Shown here piece by piece: positions 1 through 9,418 of a stretch of DNA of 64,000 bases. The notes beneath the pieces were generated by a model, which ran no database searches, had not been told where the DNA came from, and saw only the letters and a list, made by a program, of their open reading frames with translations. Made by a program: the position numbers and the translations under genes. Within the stretch, counting starts at the first letter, position 1, and each line of letters starts with the position of its first letter. Source of the DNA: Verminephrobacter eiseniae EF01-2. GTDB taxonomy: Bacteria; Pseudomonadota; Gammaproteobacteria; Burkholderiales; Burkholderiaceae_C. Location of the stretch: contig NC_008786.1 in the NCBI RefSeq assembly GCF_000015565.1, forward strand, positions 1,178,001 to 1,242,000, read 5' to 3'.

Positions 1-385
1 AGCCTGGATGGTCGACATCGAGGATGTCCGCCATGTAGGCGGGGGCGGCGGCCGACATCAATGCGGTTCCTACGCCCAATAACCACCTTGCCGCGCCCAA
101 GGTGACGATGTGCGGTGAAATCAGCATCAAGAGCGTGCTCGCACCGGAAAGGGTCAGCGACATCCAGATCACCGGGCGGCGGCCAATGTGATCCGACAGT
201 CCGCCCAAGAGCAGCAGAACGGGCACGATGCCAGCGACGTAGAACGAAAAGGCAACGGTAGTCGCCGTCAGGCCAACGCCGTCCTGGCGCGCCATGGCGG
301 CGTACAAAGGCGCCTGCAGATTGACACCTGTGGTGATGACAAACAACGCGAATGCCAGGCGCGCCGCCCGATGCCGGCTGTTCAT
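1..385 (-). CDS. MFS transporter, N-terminal part (runs off the left edge)
   Basis: Partial gene read on the minus strand and still open at base 1; about 128 residues are visible. The translation shows a first hydrophobic helix soon after the start (ARLAFALFVITTGVNLQAPLY), a second helix, then GGLSDHIGRRPV, which is the classic MFS loop 2-3 motif (GxLaDrxGrkp), followed by further hydrophobic segments. The family consists of secondary transporters with 12-14 inner-membrane helices; the substrate cannot be told. The ATG at 385 leaves eight residues before helix 1. An in-frame ATG at 451 would add a 22-residue polar extension. Neither has a convincing Shine-Dalgarno sequence. An ATG at 522 has a better one but is out of frame after about 44 codons, so a small frameshift near the 5' end is possible. 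Divergent from the copper ATPase. Confidence 0.75.
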   Translation of the reverse strand, partial: MNSRHRAARLAFALFVITTGVNLQAPLYAAMARQDGVGLTATTVAFSFYVAGIVPVLLLLGGLSDHIGRRPVIWMSLTLSGASTLLMLISPHIVTLGAARWLLGVGTALMSAAAPAYMADILDVDHPG

Positions 386-621
386 GACAGCATCGACGGC
401 AGTGGGCGCAGGACTGCGCAGACAGCGACATCTTCCGGGCATATCTGCCATCTGCAGCAGGTCGCACCGTCGACGCGACGGTGGCGGGCCTGCGGGACGG
501 AGCTTGCTTTTTCCTGTTTCATGGGTATTCCCAAAATGGTGGATGAAGGCGTGGACAAAGAGCGGTGGGCAGATCGACCCTATCTTCCTGGGTGGGTCGT
601 GCACCGGGTCCATGGGCGGAA

Positions 622-641
622 TGGCCCATGACCATGGGCCA
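622..641. promoter_or_regulatory. 20-bp perfect palindrome between divergent MFS and copA genes
   Basis: Half sites TGGCCCATG and CATGGGCCA are separated by two bases. It lies 56 bp before the copA start and between two divergently read genes, which is where an operator would be expected. It does not match the CueR-type copper operator I know, so the cognate regulator is unknown. Confidence 0.35.
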
Positions 642-696
642 ATGAGCGGACTGGACGGCGTGGCAAAGTCACGCCTTCCCGAGCACCATTGTCACC

Positions 697-2961
697 ATGA
701 ACACCACGATCGCATCCGCCGCATCCGGTCAGACGCTGGACCTGGGCATCTGCGGCATGAGTTGCGCCAGTTGTGTGGGTCGCGTCGAGCGCGCGCTGCG
801 CCAGGTGCCGGGTGTGCAGCAGGCATCGGTCAATCTGGCGACGGAGTCGGCCCGCATTACCTTTGCCGCTGGCACCGATGCCGCAGCGATGGCGGCCCTG
901 TCGTGCCGCGCGGTGCGCAACGCGGGCTACGAGCCGCGCGTTGCGGGGCCGCAGGAGGCGCCCGAGGCACTGTCGCGCCAGGCCGCTGTCCCGGGTTTCC
1001 TGCCGGTGGGACTGGGCCTGCTGCTGTCGGCCCCGCTGCTGCTGCCGATGCTCGGAGCGTTGTTCGATCGGCACTGGATGCTGCCGGCCTGGGCGCAATG
1101 TGCGCTGGCCACGCCGGTGCAGTTCATCCTGGGCGCCCGGCTCTACAAGGCCGGCTGGCATGCGCTCAAGGCGCTGTCGGGCAATATGGAACTGCTGGTC
1201 GCCCTCGGCACCAGCGCGGGCTGGGGTTTGTCGATGTGGCTGTGGCTGACGGCCGGGCATCCGGACCATGTGCCGCCGCTTTACTTCGAGGCCTCGGCCG
1301 TGGTGGTCACGCTGGTGCTGTTGGGCAAGTGGCTGGAAGCCCGCGCCAAGCGCCAGACCATGGCGGCCATCCGGGCACTGCATGCGCTGCGACCCGATGT
1401 GGCGCATCTGCTGGGCCCGGACGGAGAGGTGCCGGTGCCCGTGGCCGAATTGCTGGTGGGCGACAAACTGGTGCTGCGTCCCGGTGAGCGCATCCCGGTG
1501 GATGGCCGGGTGCATGAAGGCTGCACGCAGGTCGATGAGTCCATGCTCACTGGCGAGCCGCTGCCGGTTGCGCGCGCCGTGGGTGAGCGCCTGACGGGTG
1601 GCTCGGTCAACGGTGATGGCCGCATCGTGATGGAGGTGACGGCCGTGGGGGCGGAAACGGTGCTGGCCCGGATCATCCGGCTGGTGGCCGATGCGCAGGC
1701 CGCCAAGGCCCCGATACAGCGCCTGGTGGACCGGGTGTCGGCGATCTTCGTTCCGGTGGTGTTGCTGCTGGCCTTGGCCACGTTGCTGGGCTGGTGCCGG
1801 GCGGGCGCGGGTGTCGAGGCGGCGCTGATCCATGCCGTGACCGTGCTGGTGGTGGCCTGCCCCTGTGCGCTGGGCCTGGCCACGCCCGCCGCCATCATGG
1901 CGGGCACCGGCGTGGCGGCCGGCAACGGCATTCTGATCAAGGATGCGCAGGCGCTGGAACTGGCCCACAGGGTCGATACGGTGGTGTTCGACAAGACCGG
2001 CACGCTGACCCTGGGGCAACCCCGGCTGACGGCGTTCGAGGCGGCGCCGGGCCTGGATGCAACGGCGCTGCTGGCGGCCGTGGCCTCGGTGCAAAGCGGC
2101 AGCGGGCACCCGCTGGCCCGGGCCGTGGTGCAGGCCGCCCGGGAGCGCGGTTTGACCCTGCTGCCGCTGGACGATATGCGCGCCGTGCCTGGGCGTGGCA
2201 GCGAAGGCGAACTGCAAGGCCAAAGCTATCGGGTGGGCAGTCTGCGCTGGATGCAGGAGTCGGGCGTGAACCTGGGGCCTCTGGCGCCCCGGGCCGAGGC
2301 TTTGCAGCGCGCAGGGGCCACGGTGTCGGCCGTGGCGCAGCGCAGCGCGCAGGGATGGGAGCCACGGGCATTGATGGCCTTTGCCGACACGCCCAAACCC
2401 GGCGCGCGCGCAGCGCTGGCGGCGCTCAAGGCCCGTGGCATCCGCGTGCTGATGCTCTCGGGCGACAGCCGGGGCGCCGCCGAGGCCATGGCGCGGCAGC
2501 TCGGGCTGGACCCCGATGCCGGCGAGGTGATGGCGCAGGTCTTGCCCGGCGACAAGGCGCAGTGCATTCGGGACTTGCAACAGGGGGGCTACGGCCTTGG
2601 CAAGCCTGGGAAGCGCCATACCGTCGCGATGGTCGGCGATGGCGTCAACGACGCGCCGGCGCTGGCTGTGGCCGATGTGGGCATGGCAATGGGCAATGGC
2701 ACCGACGCCGCGATGCACGCGGCCGGCATCACGCTGATGCGCGGCGACATCCGGCTGGTGATGGCGGCGCTCGATATTTCACGGCGCACGGTGGTAAAGA
2801 TCCGGCAAAACCTGTTTTGGGCCTTTGTTTACAACCTGCTGGGCCTGGCGCTGGCGGCGCTGGGCCAGTTCGGCCCGATGCTGGCGGGAGCGGCCATGGC
2901 GCTCAGCTCCGTCAGCGTGATCGCCAACGCTCTTTTACTCAAGCGCTGGCGCATGCAATGA
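697..2961 (+). CDS. copA: Copper-translocating P1B-type ATPase
   Basis: Inner-membrane pump that exports Cu(I) (or Ag(I)) at the expense of ATP. In order, the 754-residue protein shows an N-terminal heavy-metal-associated domain with GMSCASC (metal-binding Cys23 and Cys26), hydrophobic helices, the actuator motif TGEP (about 285), the intramembrane CPC metal site (388-390) in [10 protein letters not shown], the phosphorylated Asp432 in DKTGTLT, and the hinge GDGVNDAP (about 647). The length is normal for a CopA with a single HMA domain. CPC plus GMTCxxC-type HMA domains are typical of copper rather than zinc/cadmium pumps, so specificity is inferred with good support. No cueR-like regulator or copper chaperone gene lies beside it here. 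The ATG at 697 is the only sensible start in front of the HMA domain. Confidence 0.93.
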   Translation: MNTTIASAASGQTLDLGICGMSCASCVGRVERALRQVPGVQQASVNLATESARITFAAGTDAAAMAALSCRAVRNAGYEPRVAGPQEAPEALSRQAAVPGFLPVGLGLLLSAPLLLPMLGALFDRHWMLPAWAQCALATPVQFILGARLYKAGWHALKALSGNMELLVALGTSAGWGLSMWLWLTAGHPDHVPPLYFEASAVVVTLVLLGKWLEARAKRQTMAAIRALHALRPDVAHLLGPDGEVPVPVAELLVGDKLVLRPGERIPVDGRVHEGCTQVDESMLTGEPLPVARAVGERLTGGSVNGDGRIVMEVTAVGAETVLARIIRLVADAQAAKAPIQRLVDRVSAIFVPVVLLLALATLLGWCRAGAGVEAALIHAVTVLVVACPCALGLATPAAIMAGTGVAAGNGILIKDAQALELAHRVDTVVFDKTGTLTLGQPRLTAFEAAPGLDATALLAAVASVQSGSGHPLARAVVQAARERGLTLLPLDDMRAVPGRGSEGELQGQSYRVGSLRWMQESGVNLGPLAPRAEALQRAGATVSAVAQRSAQGWEPRALMAFADTPKPGARAALAALKARGIRVLMLSGDSRGAAEAMARQLGLDPDAGEVMAQVLPGDKAQCIRDLQQGGYGLGKPGKRHTVAMVGDGVNDAPALAVADVGMAMGNGTDAAMHAAGITLMRGDIRLVMAALDISRRTVVKIRQNLFWAFVYNLLGLALAALGQFGPMLAGAAMALSSVSVIANALLLKRWRMQ

Positions 2962-2992
2962 ATGCGCACGAGGCTTTGTCGCCAACCAGCCT

Positions 2993-3446
2993 TGGGCTGA
3001 CTCGATCGCCTTTCAGACCCACATCCTGGCGCTCGATGCCGCAGTGGCAGCGGCCAGGGCCGGCGCGCAAGGCCGCGGCTTTGCCGTGGTGGCCGGCGAA
3101 GTGCGCAGCCTAGTGTCGCGTCACCGGTCAGATGTCGTAGGCTGCGCGCAGCCATCGGAGCGCAGCGCAAGGCGCATCGCGCAGCCCATACCGAGCTGTA
3201 TTGGCAAGCGATGCAACGCCGCGATGCGCTTCGATGGCCAGTGCAGACCGACAGATGATCGGTGACGCGACACTAGCCCAGCGCTCGGCCGCCGCCGCCG
3301 CCAGCGAGGGCCTGATCCACGACAGTGTCAGCGCTGTGGACGGCGGCGTGCGCCATGTGCAGGATGCGGGCGCGGTGATGAAGGAAATCGTGGCCGGCGT
3401 GCAGCGTGTGGGCGACATCATCGGGGCGCAAATCCAAACGGGTTGA
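2993..3446 (+). pseudogene. Methyl-accepting chemotaxis protein fragment, interrupted by a MITE
   Basis: Two short blocks encode the signalling hairpin of a chemoreceptor. The first (2993-3112) reads [21 protein letters not shown] followed by [15 protein letters not shown], matching the near-invariant tip of the MCP cytoplasmic domain. The second (from 3274) resumes with AQRSAAAAASEGLI and ends in a stop at 3446. Joining the blocks after removing 3113-3273 and one TA restores CGC AGC CTA GCC CAG (RSLAQ), the normal family sequence, so the 161-bp element entered a previously continuous frame. The N-terminal sensor, membrane and HAMP regions are absent, and the C-terminal helix is cut short, so the gene was probably already a fragment. 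It is not functional. Confidence 0.85.
3113..3273 (+). mobile_element. MITE copy 1 (161 bp, TA-flanked)
   Basis: Starts GTGTCGCGTCACC and ends with GGTGACGCGACAC, the inverted complement, with TA immediately on each side (3111-3112 and 3274-3275). The interior is also imperfectly self-complementary for roughly 55 bases from each end. It contains no transposase. This copy lies inside a chemoreceptor reading frame, which proves that it inserts as a unit and duplicates TA. Confidence 0.9.
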
Positions 3447-3479
3447 TGCGGGCCGATGCGGGTCGATGGCGCCCGCAAA

Positions 3480-4409
3480 TCACACCCGCAGGCGCGCCAT
3501 CAACTCCAGATTCACCAGCGCCGCGCCGGAAGAACCCTTGCCCAGATTGTCCAGACGCGCAATCGCCGTCACATGGCGGCGGCCGGGGTCGGCCAGCACG
3601 AAAATCTCCATCCGGTTGGTGTCGTTGAGCGCCTCGGGGTCGAGCCGCCCGCCTGGCACCGTTGCACGCACCGCGATGTCTTCGCTGGCGCTGTAATGCT
3701 GGCGGTAAGTGCTGAGCAAGGTATCGGGCACATCGCCGTGCGGGCCGGCCCTGAGCAGGCCGGCATGCAAAACCAGGCTGACCAGCATGCCCTGGCGGTA
3801 GCGGCCGACCGAGGGGATGAAGACCGGCGCGCTGGCCAGGCCGCTGTGCAGCACGATCTCCGGCAAATGCTTGTGTGGCTGCTCCAACGAGTACAGATAG
3901 TGGTTGCTGCGTATCGCATCCGGGCCGTCGCCCTCGAAAGCCGCGATCAGTTGGCGGCCACCGCCGGAGTAGCCGGACACGCCATGGAGCACCAAGGGTG
4001 TGTCGGCCGCCAGCAGCCCCGCATCCACCAGCGGGCGCAGCAAGGCCAGCGCGCCGGTGGCAAAGCAGCCGGGGTTGGTTACGCGCATCGCGCCGGCAAT
4101 GCGCTGCCGCTGGCCGGCCGTCATTTCTGGAAAACCATAGCACCAGCCCGGACTGACACGGTGCGCCACACTGGCATCGAGCAGCTTCACCTGCGGATTG
4201 CTGACCAGCGCCACCGCCTCGCGCGCAGCCTCATCGGGCAGGCACAGCACGGCAATGTCACAAGCATCGAGCGCCGCACGGCGCGCCTCGGTCTGCTTGC
4301 GTTCGGCCTCGGTCAGCGTGACCAGTTCGAAACGGCCCGAGGCGCGCACCCGCTCGGCCAACTTCATGCCTGTGGTGCCGGCTTCGCCGTCAATGAAAAT
4401 ACGGGTCAT
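3480..4409 (-). CDS. argC: N-acetyl-gamma-glutamyl-phosphate reductase (short, type 2)
   Basis: Catalyses the NADPH-dependent reduction of N-acetylglutamyl 5-phosphate to the semialdehyde, the third step of arginine biosynthesis, in the cytoplasm. The 309-residue protein begins with the dinucleotide-binding stretch IFIDGEAGTTGM (residues 4-15) and carries the catalytic cysteine in NPGCFATGA (Cys115). The GEAGTTGM form and the 309-residue length fit the compact ArgC2 subgroup rather than the roughly 340-residue ArgC1 type. The gene stands alone, reading towards the broken chemoreceptor. The ATG at 4409 begins directly at the Rossmann fold, with AAAAGGAGC a few bases upstream as ribosome-binding site. 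Confidence 0.93.
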   Translation of the reverse strand: MTRIFIDGEAGTTGMKLAERVRASGRFELVTLTEAERKQTEARRAALDACDIAVLCLPDEAAREAVALVSNPQVKLLDASVAHRVSPGWCYGFPEMTAGQRQRIAGAMRVTNPGCFATGALALLRPLVDAGLLAADTPLVLHGVSGYSGGGRQLIAAFEGDGPDAIRSNHYLYSLEQPHKHLPEIVLHSGLASAPVFIPSVGRYRQGMLVSLVLHAGLLRAGPHGDVPDTLLSTYRQHYSASEDIAVRATVPGGRLDPEALNDTNRMEIFVLADPGRRHVTAIARLDNLGKGSSGAALVNLELMARLRV

Positions 4410-4490
4410 GGTGCTCCTTTTGCGCGTGTGCCGTTCCGCAAATGACGGCAGATGAAATCGCGCCTTGCCTCGACACGAAATGCATCGATT

Positions 4491-4772
4491 TCATTTCATG
4501 CAGCCATTTACGGGACGGCACGCCAGCGGCTTGCCAAAGTGCAAGCCCACGATGCTGCAGCCTTGGTTCATCCAGAAGCGCTGGGCCAGCGAATTGGTGA
4601 CGAATGTGTCCAGCGCAATGTGCTCACAGCCGCGTTCATCTGCGATCCGCTCCAGCGCCTGCCACATGCATTGGCCTATGCCTTTGCTTCGTTCGGCGCC
4701 AGAGACGATGAAATGATCTACATAAAGGAAATGACCATAGCACAGGCGATGCTGAATCCAATAGCCGCTCAT
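4491..4772 (-). pseudogene. GNAT-family acetyltransferase, C-terminal fragment
   Basis: The translation from 4772 (MSGYWIQHRLCYGHFLYVDHFIV...) contains the second half of a GNAT fold: a core strand LYVDHFIV, an acetyl-CoA-loop-like SKGIGQCMWQAL, and the late strand IALDTFVTNSLAQRFWMNQG with the family's N..A..FY/W..GF-type ending. The N-terminal half is missing. Upstream sequence in another frame belongs to an unrelated EamA permease fragment, so this looks like a deletion junction rather than an intact small enzyme. Any activity is unlikely. Confidence 0.6.
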
Positions 4773-5043
4773 GCACTGGAATGAGTAGCGCAAATGGTGC
4801 AGTGGCAGCGACGCCGATGGCACCGATGGCCCGGCCCCACAGCACCTGTGCGATGGCGAAAGAGGCCAGCACAACGTAGGCGACCGGCAGCCAGCCGATC
4901 AACGGTGCTTGCATCAGCGCCTGGGACAAGGACGGGGCTGAGGGCAGCATCGACTCGCGCACCAGCAGCACCACGGGCAAGCAGACCAAGCCGGTTGCAC
5001 CCTGTAGCCAGATCATGCTTTCCGGACAACGCTGGATGACCAT
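4773..5043 (-). pseudogene. EamA/DMT permease fragment fused to the acetyltransferase remnant
   Basis: About 90 residues with two hydrophobic segments. LIGWLPVAYVVLASFAIAQV followed by LWGRAIGAIGVAATAPFALLIPV resembles the last repeat of drug/metabolite transporters (EamA). The similarity stops where the acetyltransferase fragment begins near 4772, so the two remnants abut. No first EamA repeat lies upstream, where 5044-5219 shows nothing recognisable. This is therefore a decayed piece, probably left by a deletion or rearrangement. Confidence 0.55.
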
Positions 5044-5219
5044 GTGGCGGAAACGCCGGGTTCTTTGGATGCCGGGAAAGCCTTCACTGCAAGGTGATGC
5101 GGGGCGCCGGGCTGTCAGGCGGGCTATACAGATGGCTGGTGTTTGCTATTTCATTACAGCGTACTGCACAGGCAGAACAGGCAGAACGGTCACCACACGA
5201 TGCATATTCCGGCGCTGGA

Positions 5220-5825
5220 TCACGGTGCTGCGCCGATCCGATCGGCATGCAGACGGCCCGCAGCCCATAGCACCTGATTGACGACGGCGCGCACGCGGTC
5301 GCGGTCGGTCTGCTGCACCAATGCGCCCTGGGCGTCGAATGCGCTGTTGGCCTGGCCCAGCGCAAAGGCCTTGGGTGCGAGCCAGCATTCCAGGTTGATG
5401 AGCAGGGATGCCAGGTGGCTTTGTGAGCGCCGCCCGCCCATTGCGCCGGGGGATGCGCTGAGCAGGCCCACCACCTTGCCGCGCAAGGGTTTGATGCCGT
5501 CTTGCCAGTCGGCGTGGGCTGGCACCGGGCAGGACGCCCAGTCGATGGTGTTTTTGAGCAGGGCGGTGTAGCTGCCGTTGTATTCGGGCGAGCAGATGAT
5601 CCAGGCCGGGTGTTGCCACAAAACCTCTTTGAGCCGGATCACGTCGGCGGGGGTGCTTGGAAGGTCGGCGTGGTACAGCGGGATGTCGAAGTCTGACAGC
5701 TCCAGCAGCGTGACGCTGGCGCCCGCGTCGCGCGCGATGGTGGCGCTGGCCCGGGCCAGGCGACGGTTCAAGGATTGCTGGCGCGTGCTGCCGGCAAAGA
5801 TCAGAAGTGGCAGTGCGGTGGGCAT
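5220..5825 (-). CDS. NADPH-dependent FMN reductase family protein
   Basis: A 201-residue flavodoxin-fold oxidoreductase. The phosphate-binding loop GSTRQQSLNRRLA follows the first strand, and SPEYNGSYTALLKNTIDW is the hallmark FMN/NAD(P)H-binding region of this family (ChrR/YieF/ArsH-like). Members reduce FMN, quinones or chromate with NAD(P)H in the cytoplasm; the true substrate here is unknown. The start at 5825 directly precedes the first strand LPLLIFAGS. It is divergent from mnmG, with about 170 bp between the two starts. Confidence 0.88.
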   Translation of the reverse strand: MPTALPLLIFAGSTRQQSLNRRLARASATIARDAGASVTLLELSDFDIPLYHADLPSTPADVIRLKEVLWQHPAWIICSPEYNGSYTALLKNTIDWASCPVPAHADWQDGIKPLRGKVVGLLSASPGAMGGRRSQSHLASLLINLECWLAPKAFALGQANSAFDAQGALVQQTDRDRVRAVVNQVLWAAGRLHADRIGAAP

Positions 5826-5996
5826 GGCCCGATTGAAGCACGGCGGCGCATGGGTCTGCGCAAAGTGGGAAAATTGCGGCCCGCCTGCCCGGGATGCCGG
5901 CTGCATTGGCCGGGGGTGTGGCAGGGCCGGTGGCCTTCCGGCGGCTGCGCGGGCCGGGTGTTTTGGTGATGGGGGCGCTGGCCCCGGAGTGCTTTC

Positions 5997-7973
5997 ATGC
6001 TGTATCCGCAGGAATTCGATGTGATCGTCGTCGGCGCTGGCCATGCGGGCACCGAGGCCGCGTTGGCTGCTGCGCGCCTGGGGCAAAGGACGCTGCTGCT
6101 GACCCAGAGCCTGGAGACTCTGGGCCAGATGAGCTGCAACCCCTCCATTGGCGGCATTGGCAAGGGCCATCTGGTCAAGGAGGTGGATGCGCTCGGTGGC
6201 GCGATGGCGCTGGCCACGGACGAGAGCGGCATACAGTTTCGCATTCTCAACCGTTCCAAAGGCCCGGCGGTGCGGGCCACGCGCGCGCAGGCCGATCGCC
6301 TGCTGTACAAGGCCGCGATCCGCCGCAGGCTGGAGAACCAGCCCGGGCTGTGGCTGTTCCAGCAGGCCGTGGATGACCTGATGCTCGAGGGCGACCGGGT
6401 GGTGGGTGCTGTCACGCAGGTGGGCGTGGTCTTTTGCGCGCGCGCGGTGGTGCTGACGGCGGGCACCTTTCTCGACGGCAAGATTCATGTGGGTCTGAGC
6501 CATTACGCCGCCGGCCGCGCCGGGGAGCCGTCGGCGATCGGCCTGTCGGCCCGTCTGAAGGAGCTCAAGCTGCCGCAGGGCCGCCTGAAGACCGGCACGC
6601 CCCCGCGCATCGATGGGCGCAGCATCGATTGGTCCCAATGCGAAGAGCAACCGGGCGACGGTATGCCCGGTGGCGTGAATGCGGGCCAGGTGCCGGTGTT
6701 CAGCTTCATGGCCCATGCCTATGGCGGGGCACGGATGCACCCGCAGCAGTTGCCTTGCTGGATCACCCACACCAACCAGCGAACGCATGCGATCATCCGC
6801 AGCGGCTTTGACCGCAGCCCGATGTTCACCGGATCGATCGAGGGCGTAGGCCCGCGCTACTGCCCCAGTGTCGAGGACAAGATCAACCGCTTTGCGGACA
6901 AGGACAGCCACCAGGTTTTTCTGGAGCCAGAGGGCCTGGGCACGCACGAGGTCTACCCCAACGGCATCAGCACCAGCCTGCCGTTCGATATTCAGTACCA
7001 ACTGGTGCGCAGCATGGCGGGGCTGGAAAACGCGCATATCTTGCGGCCTGGCTATGCCATCGAGTACGACTACTTCGACCCGCGTGCGCTCAAGAGCAAT
7101 TTCGAGACGCGGCAGATCCGGGGCCTGTTTTTTGCCGGCCAGATCAATGGCACCACGGGCTATGAGGAGGCGGCTGCGCAGGGCTTGTTTGCCGGCGTCA
7201 ACGCCGCGCTGCAATGCCGGGGCGATGCGCCCTGGCTGCCCGGTCGCGATCAGGCGTATCTGGGGGTGCTGGTCGACGATCTGATCACCAAGGGCGTGAC
7301 CGAGCCTTACCGCATGTTCACCAGCCGGGCCGAGTTCCGCCTGCAACTGCGTGAAGACAACGCCGACATGCGCCTGACCGAAGTGGGGCGCCGCATGGGC
7401 TTGGTCGATGACGCGCGCTGGGAGGTTTTCAGCCGCAAGCGCGATGCTGTTTTGCGCGAAACTGAGCGCCTGAAGGCGACCTGGGTGAACCCGCGCAACC
7501 TGCCTGACATCGAATCCGGGCGCGTGTTGGGCAAGCCGATGGCGCACGAGTACAGCCTGTTCGAGTTGCTGCGCCGCCCCGATGTGGACTATGCCGGGCT
7601 GATGTCGCTCGACGGCGGCAAATACGCGGCGGCCGACGTTTCACGTGAAACATTGGGCATGTTGAGCGAATCGGTGGTCGAGCAGGTGGAGATTGCCGCC
7701 AAGTACGCGGGCTACATCGAGCGCCAGAAGGGGGAGGTCGAACGCGCCGCCCATTTCGAGACGCTGCGCCTGCCTGCCGGCCTGGATTATGCGCAGGTCA
7801 CGGCCCTGAGCATCGAGGCGCGCCAGGTGCTCAGCCGCCATCGCCCGGAGACCCTGGGCCAGGCTTCGCGCATCACCGGCATCACGCCTGCGGCCATTTC
7901 GCTGCTGTTGGTGCATTTGAAGAAGGGCGGATTCAAGGGGTTCATGTCCGCCAACGCTGACGCGCAGGCATGA
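5997..7973 (+). CDS. mnmG: tRNA uridine 5-carboxymethylaminomethyl modification enzyme
   Basis: FAD enzyme that, with MnmE, installs the 5-carboxymethylaminomethyl group on the wobble uridine of several tRNAs. The 658-residue protein has the FAD-binding Rossmann motif [16 protein letters not shown] (about 12-27), the conserved [17 protein letters not shown] block, and [11 protein letters not shown] in the middle, and reads through to the normal C-terminal helical domain. Length is normal. It overlaps rsmG by four bases (ATGA at 7970), so the two are translationally coupled. A parS-like site (7637-7652) is embedded in the coding sequence. This gene pair beside parAB is a classic near-origin arrangement. 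Confidence 0.96.
   Translation: MLYPQEFDVIVVGAGHAGTEAALAAARLGQRTLLLTQSLETLGQMSCNPSIGGIGKGHLVKEVDALGGAMALATDESGIQFRILNRSKGPAVRATRAQADRLLYKAAIRRRLENQPGLWLFQQAVDDLMLEGDRVVGAVTQVGVVFCARAVVLTAGTFLDGKIHVGLSHYAAGRAGEPSAIGLSARLKELKLPQGRLKTGTPPRIDGRSIDWSQCEEQPGDGMPGGVNAGQVPVFSFMAHAYGGARMHPQQLPCWITHTNQRTHAIIRSGFDRSPMFTGSIEGVGPRYCPSVEDKINRFADKDSHQVFLEPEGLGTHEVYPNGISTSLPFDIQYQLVRSMAGLENAHILRPGYAIEYDYFDPRALKSNFETRQIRGLFFAGQINGTTGYEEAAAQGLFAGVNAALQCRGDAPWLPGRDQAYLGVLVDDLITKGVTEPYRMFTSRAEFRLQLREDNADMRLTEVGRRMGLVDDARWEVFSRKRDAVLRETERLKATWVNPRNLPDIESGRVLGKPMAHEYSLFELLRRPDVDYAGLMSLDGGKYAAADVSRETLGMLSESVVEQVEIAAKYAGYIERQKGEVERAAHFETLRLPAGLDYAQVTALSIEARQVLSRHRPETLGQASRITGITPAAISLLLVHLKKGGFKGFMSANADAQA
7637..7652. 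promoter_or_regulatory. parS: parS-like centromere site 1, inside mnmG
   Basis: The 16-mer CGTTTCACGTGAAACA differs in one base from the canonical chromosomal parS TGTTTCACGTGAAACA and contains the full 14-bp palindrome GTTTCACGTGAAAC. ParB is known to bind this motif. The parB gene lies about 3.3 kb downstream. The site encodes V-S-R-E-T within mnmG. Confidence 0.88.
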
Positions 7974-8689
7974 TGACCAGCCTGGGCAATGATGTGCTGC
8001 GTGCCCGACTGCAATCGGGGGCCGAGGTGTTGGCGCCGGGTTTGGACGCTGCGCAGATCGATCGCTTGATGGATTTTCTGGCGCTGCTGCAAAAGTGGAA
8101 CCGGGTCTACAACCTGACGGCGTTGCAGGATCCGCAGGAAATGCTCACGCAGCATCTGCTCGACAGCCTGGCGGCGCTGGCTCCGTTGCGCCGCCAGTTG
8201 GCCCACTTGGCCCACTTGGCCCATTCGACCGGTCTGGCCGGGCCGGGGCAGGGCGCCGGGCCTCGGCGCTTGCTCGATGTGGGTTCGGGCGCTGGCCTGC
8301 CGGGCGTGGTGTTTGCCATCTGCTGCCCGCAGTTGGATGTGCACTGCGTCGACAGCGTGGGCAAGAAGGCCGCTTTCATTGGGCAGGTGGCGTTGCAGCT
8401 CAGGCTGCGCAACCTGCATGGCGTGCACGCGCGGGTCGAAACGCTGACCACGCCGTTCGAGATCATCTGCTGCCGCGCGTTTGCAGCGCTGCCCGACTTT
8501 GTGCGCTGGACGCGGTCTGCGCTGCGGGCGCCCGATGGCGTCTGGTTGGCGCTCAAGGGCAAGCACCCGGGGGCCGAAATCGCCGCCCTGCCTGCCGATG
8601 TGCAGGTGTTTCACGTGGAACGACTGACGGTTCCGGGGCTTGCCGCCGAGCGCTGCATCGTCTGGCTGCGGCCTGCTGCGCTCGCGTAA
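7970..8689 (+). CDS. rsmG: 16S rRNA (guanine(527)-N7)-methyltransferase
   Basis: SAM-dependent methylation of G527 in 16S rRNA. The protein has 239 residues, slightly longer than the usual 205-220. It contains [10 protein letters not shown] near the N-terminus and the SAM-binding motif [12 protein letters not shown] (about 102-113), followed by [11 protein letters not shown] and a late CCRAFAAL stretch. The extra length comes from a low-complexity insertion around residues 75-95, where a nine-base unit (CCACTTGGC) is repeated and encodes HLAHLAHST, followed by a Gly/Pro-rich stretch. The start overlaps mnmG by four bases. A second parS-like site lies near the 3' end. Confidence 0.95.
   Translation: MMTSLGNDVLRARLQSGAEVLAPGLDAAQIDRLMDFLALLQKWNRVYNLTALQDPQEMLTQHLLDSLAALAPLRRQLAHLAHLAHSTGLAGPGQGAGPRRLLDVGSGAGLPGVVFAICCPQLDVHCVDSVGKKAAFIGQVALQLRLRNLHGVHARVETLTTPFEIICCRAFAALPDFVRWTRSALRAPDGVWLALKGKHPGAEIAALPADVQVFHVERLTVPGLAAERCIVWLRPAALA
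8607..8622. promoter_or_regulatory. parS: parS-like centromere site 2, inside rsmG
   Basis: TGTTTCACGTGGAACG contains the core GTTTCACGTGGAAC, one internal mismatch from a perfect palindrome and within the range of natural ParB sites. It lies 970 bp from site 1. Two close matches to a 16-bp motif upstream of parAB are unlikely by chance. Confidence 0.75.
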
Positions 8690-8783
8690 ACTCTGCGCCT
8701 CATTCAAGGGCTGGCGCCGCCGCCGACCCCTCCCATTGCTCCATTGCTCCATTGCCCTTCGCCCCGCCGGGAGAAAAGAGCCC

Positions 8784-9398
8784 ATGTTCGGTATTGCAGA
8801 TTACGGCGCCTTTGTCGCCGCCATTGTGTTGTTTCTGGCCATTCCCGGCCCGGGGAATCTGGCCTTGATCACTTCCACCACCAAGGGGGGCGTGCGCGCC
8901 GGCCTGGCCGCAACGCTGGGCGTGATTGCCGGCGACCAACTGCTGATGTGGTTGGCGGTGGCCGGTGTGGCCACGCTGCTGAGCGCTTACCCGGCGGCCT
9001 TTGCTGCCGTGCAGTGGCTCGGTGCCGCGTACCTGGCCTGGCTGGGCTGCAAGATGCTGACGGCTGCTCCCGGCGCCCCGCCGGTGCTCCACATCCGGCC
9101 GCACCATTACTTCAGGCAGGCGGCGCTGATCACGCTGCTCAACCCCAAGGCGATCGTTTTCTACATGGCTTTTTTCCCGCTGTTCGTCGATCCGGCGCGC
9201 CACCAGGGCCTGCTGACCTTTGCGCTGATGGCGGCAACGATTGCTGCGCTGACCTTTGCCTACGGCCTTGTCGTGGTGCTGCTCACGCAGCATCTGGCCG
9301 CGCGCATGCGCGCCAACCCCATGGCGGCCCGGGTGCTGGAAAAACTGGCTGGCGTCTTTTTGATCGGCTTTGGCATCAAGCTGGCCATCGCCAAATAA
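8784..9398 (+). CDS. LysE/RhtB-family amino acid exporter
   Basis: A 204-residue inner-membrane protein with the LysE family layout: an N-terminal helix FVAAIVLFLAIPGPGNLALI containing the family motif PGP, a cytoplasmic GGVRAGLAATLGV loop, and about five or six helices in total, ending LIGFGIKLAIA. Relatives export amino acids or homoserine lactone; the substrate here is not known. The ATG at 8784 follows GGGAGAAAAGAG, a good ribosome-binding site. The 94-bp gap after rsmG contains a short tandem repeat (CTCCATTG, three units near 8733). Reading in line with rsmG and parA suggests possible co-transcription. Confidence 0.87.
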   Translation: MFGIADYGAFVAAIVLFLAIPGPGNLALITSTTKGGVRAGLAATLGVIAGDQLLMWLAVAGVATLLSAYPAAFAAVQWLGAAYLAWLGCKMLTAAPGAPPVLHIRPHHYFRQAALITLLNPKAIVFYMAFFPLFVDPARHQGLLTFALMAATIAALTFAYGLVVVLLTQHLAARMRANPMAARVLEKLAGVFLIGFGIKLAIAK

Positions 9399-9418
9399 AC
9401 CCGCCCGACGGCAGTCCC

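Noticed and set aside
580..2718. Long minus-strand open frame opposite copA
   Set aside because: It is His/Arg/Gln-rich with no domain, and lies exactly opposite a gene with full motifs; this is the usual antisense shadow in GC-rich DNA. The same applies to the long frames opposite mnmG, leuS, nadB, pilY1, fliF, fliG and fliI.
3113..3273. Short open frames reading through the MITE copies (peptides with [14 protein letters not shown] or [14 protein letters not shown])
   Set aside because: The same peptides appear in every copy and in several frames; they reflect the repeat, not a protein.
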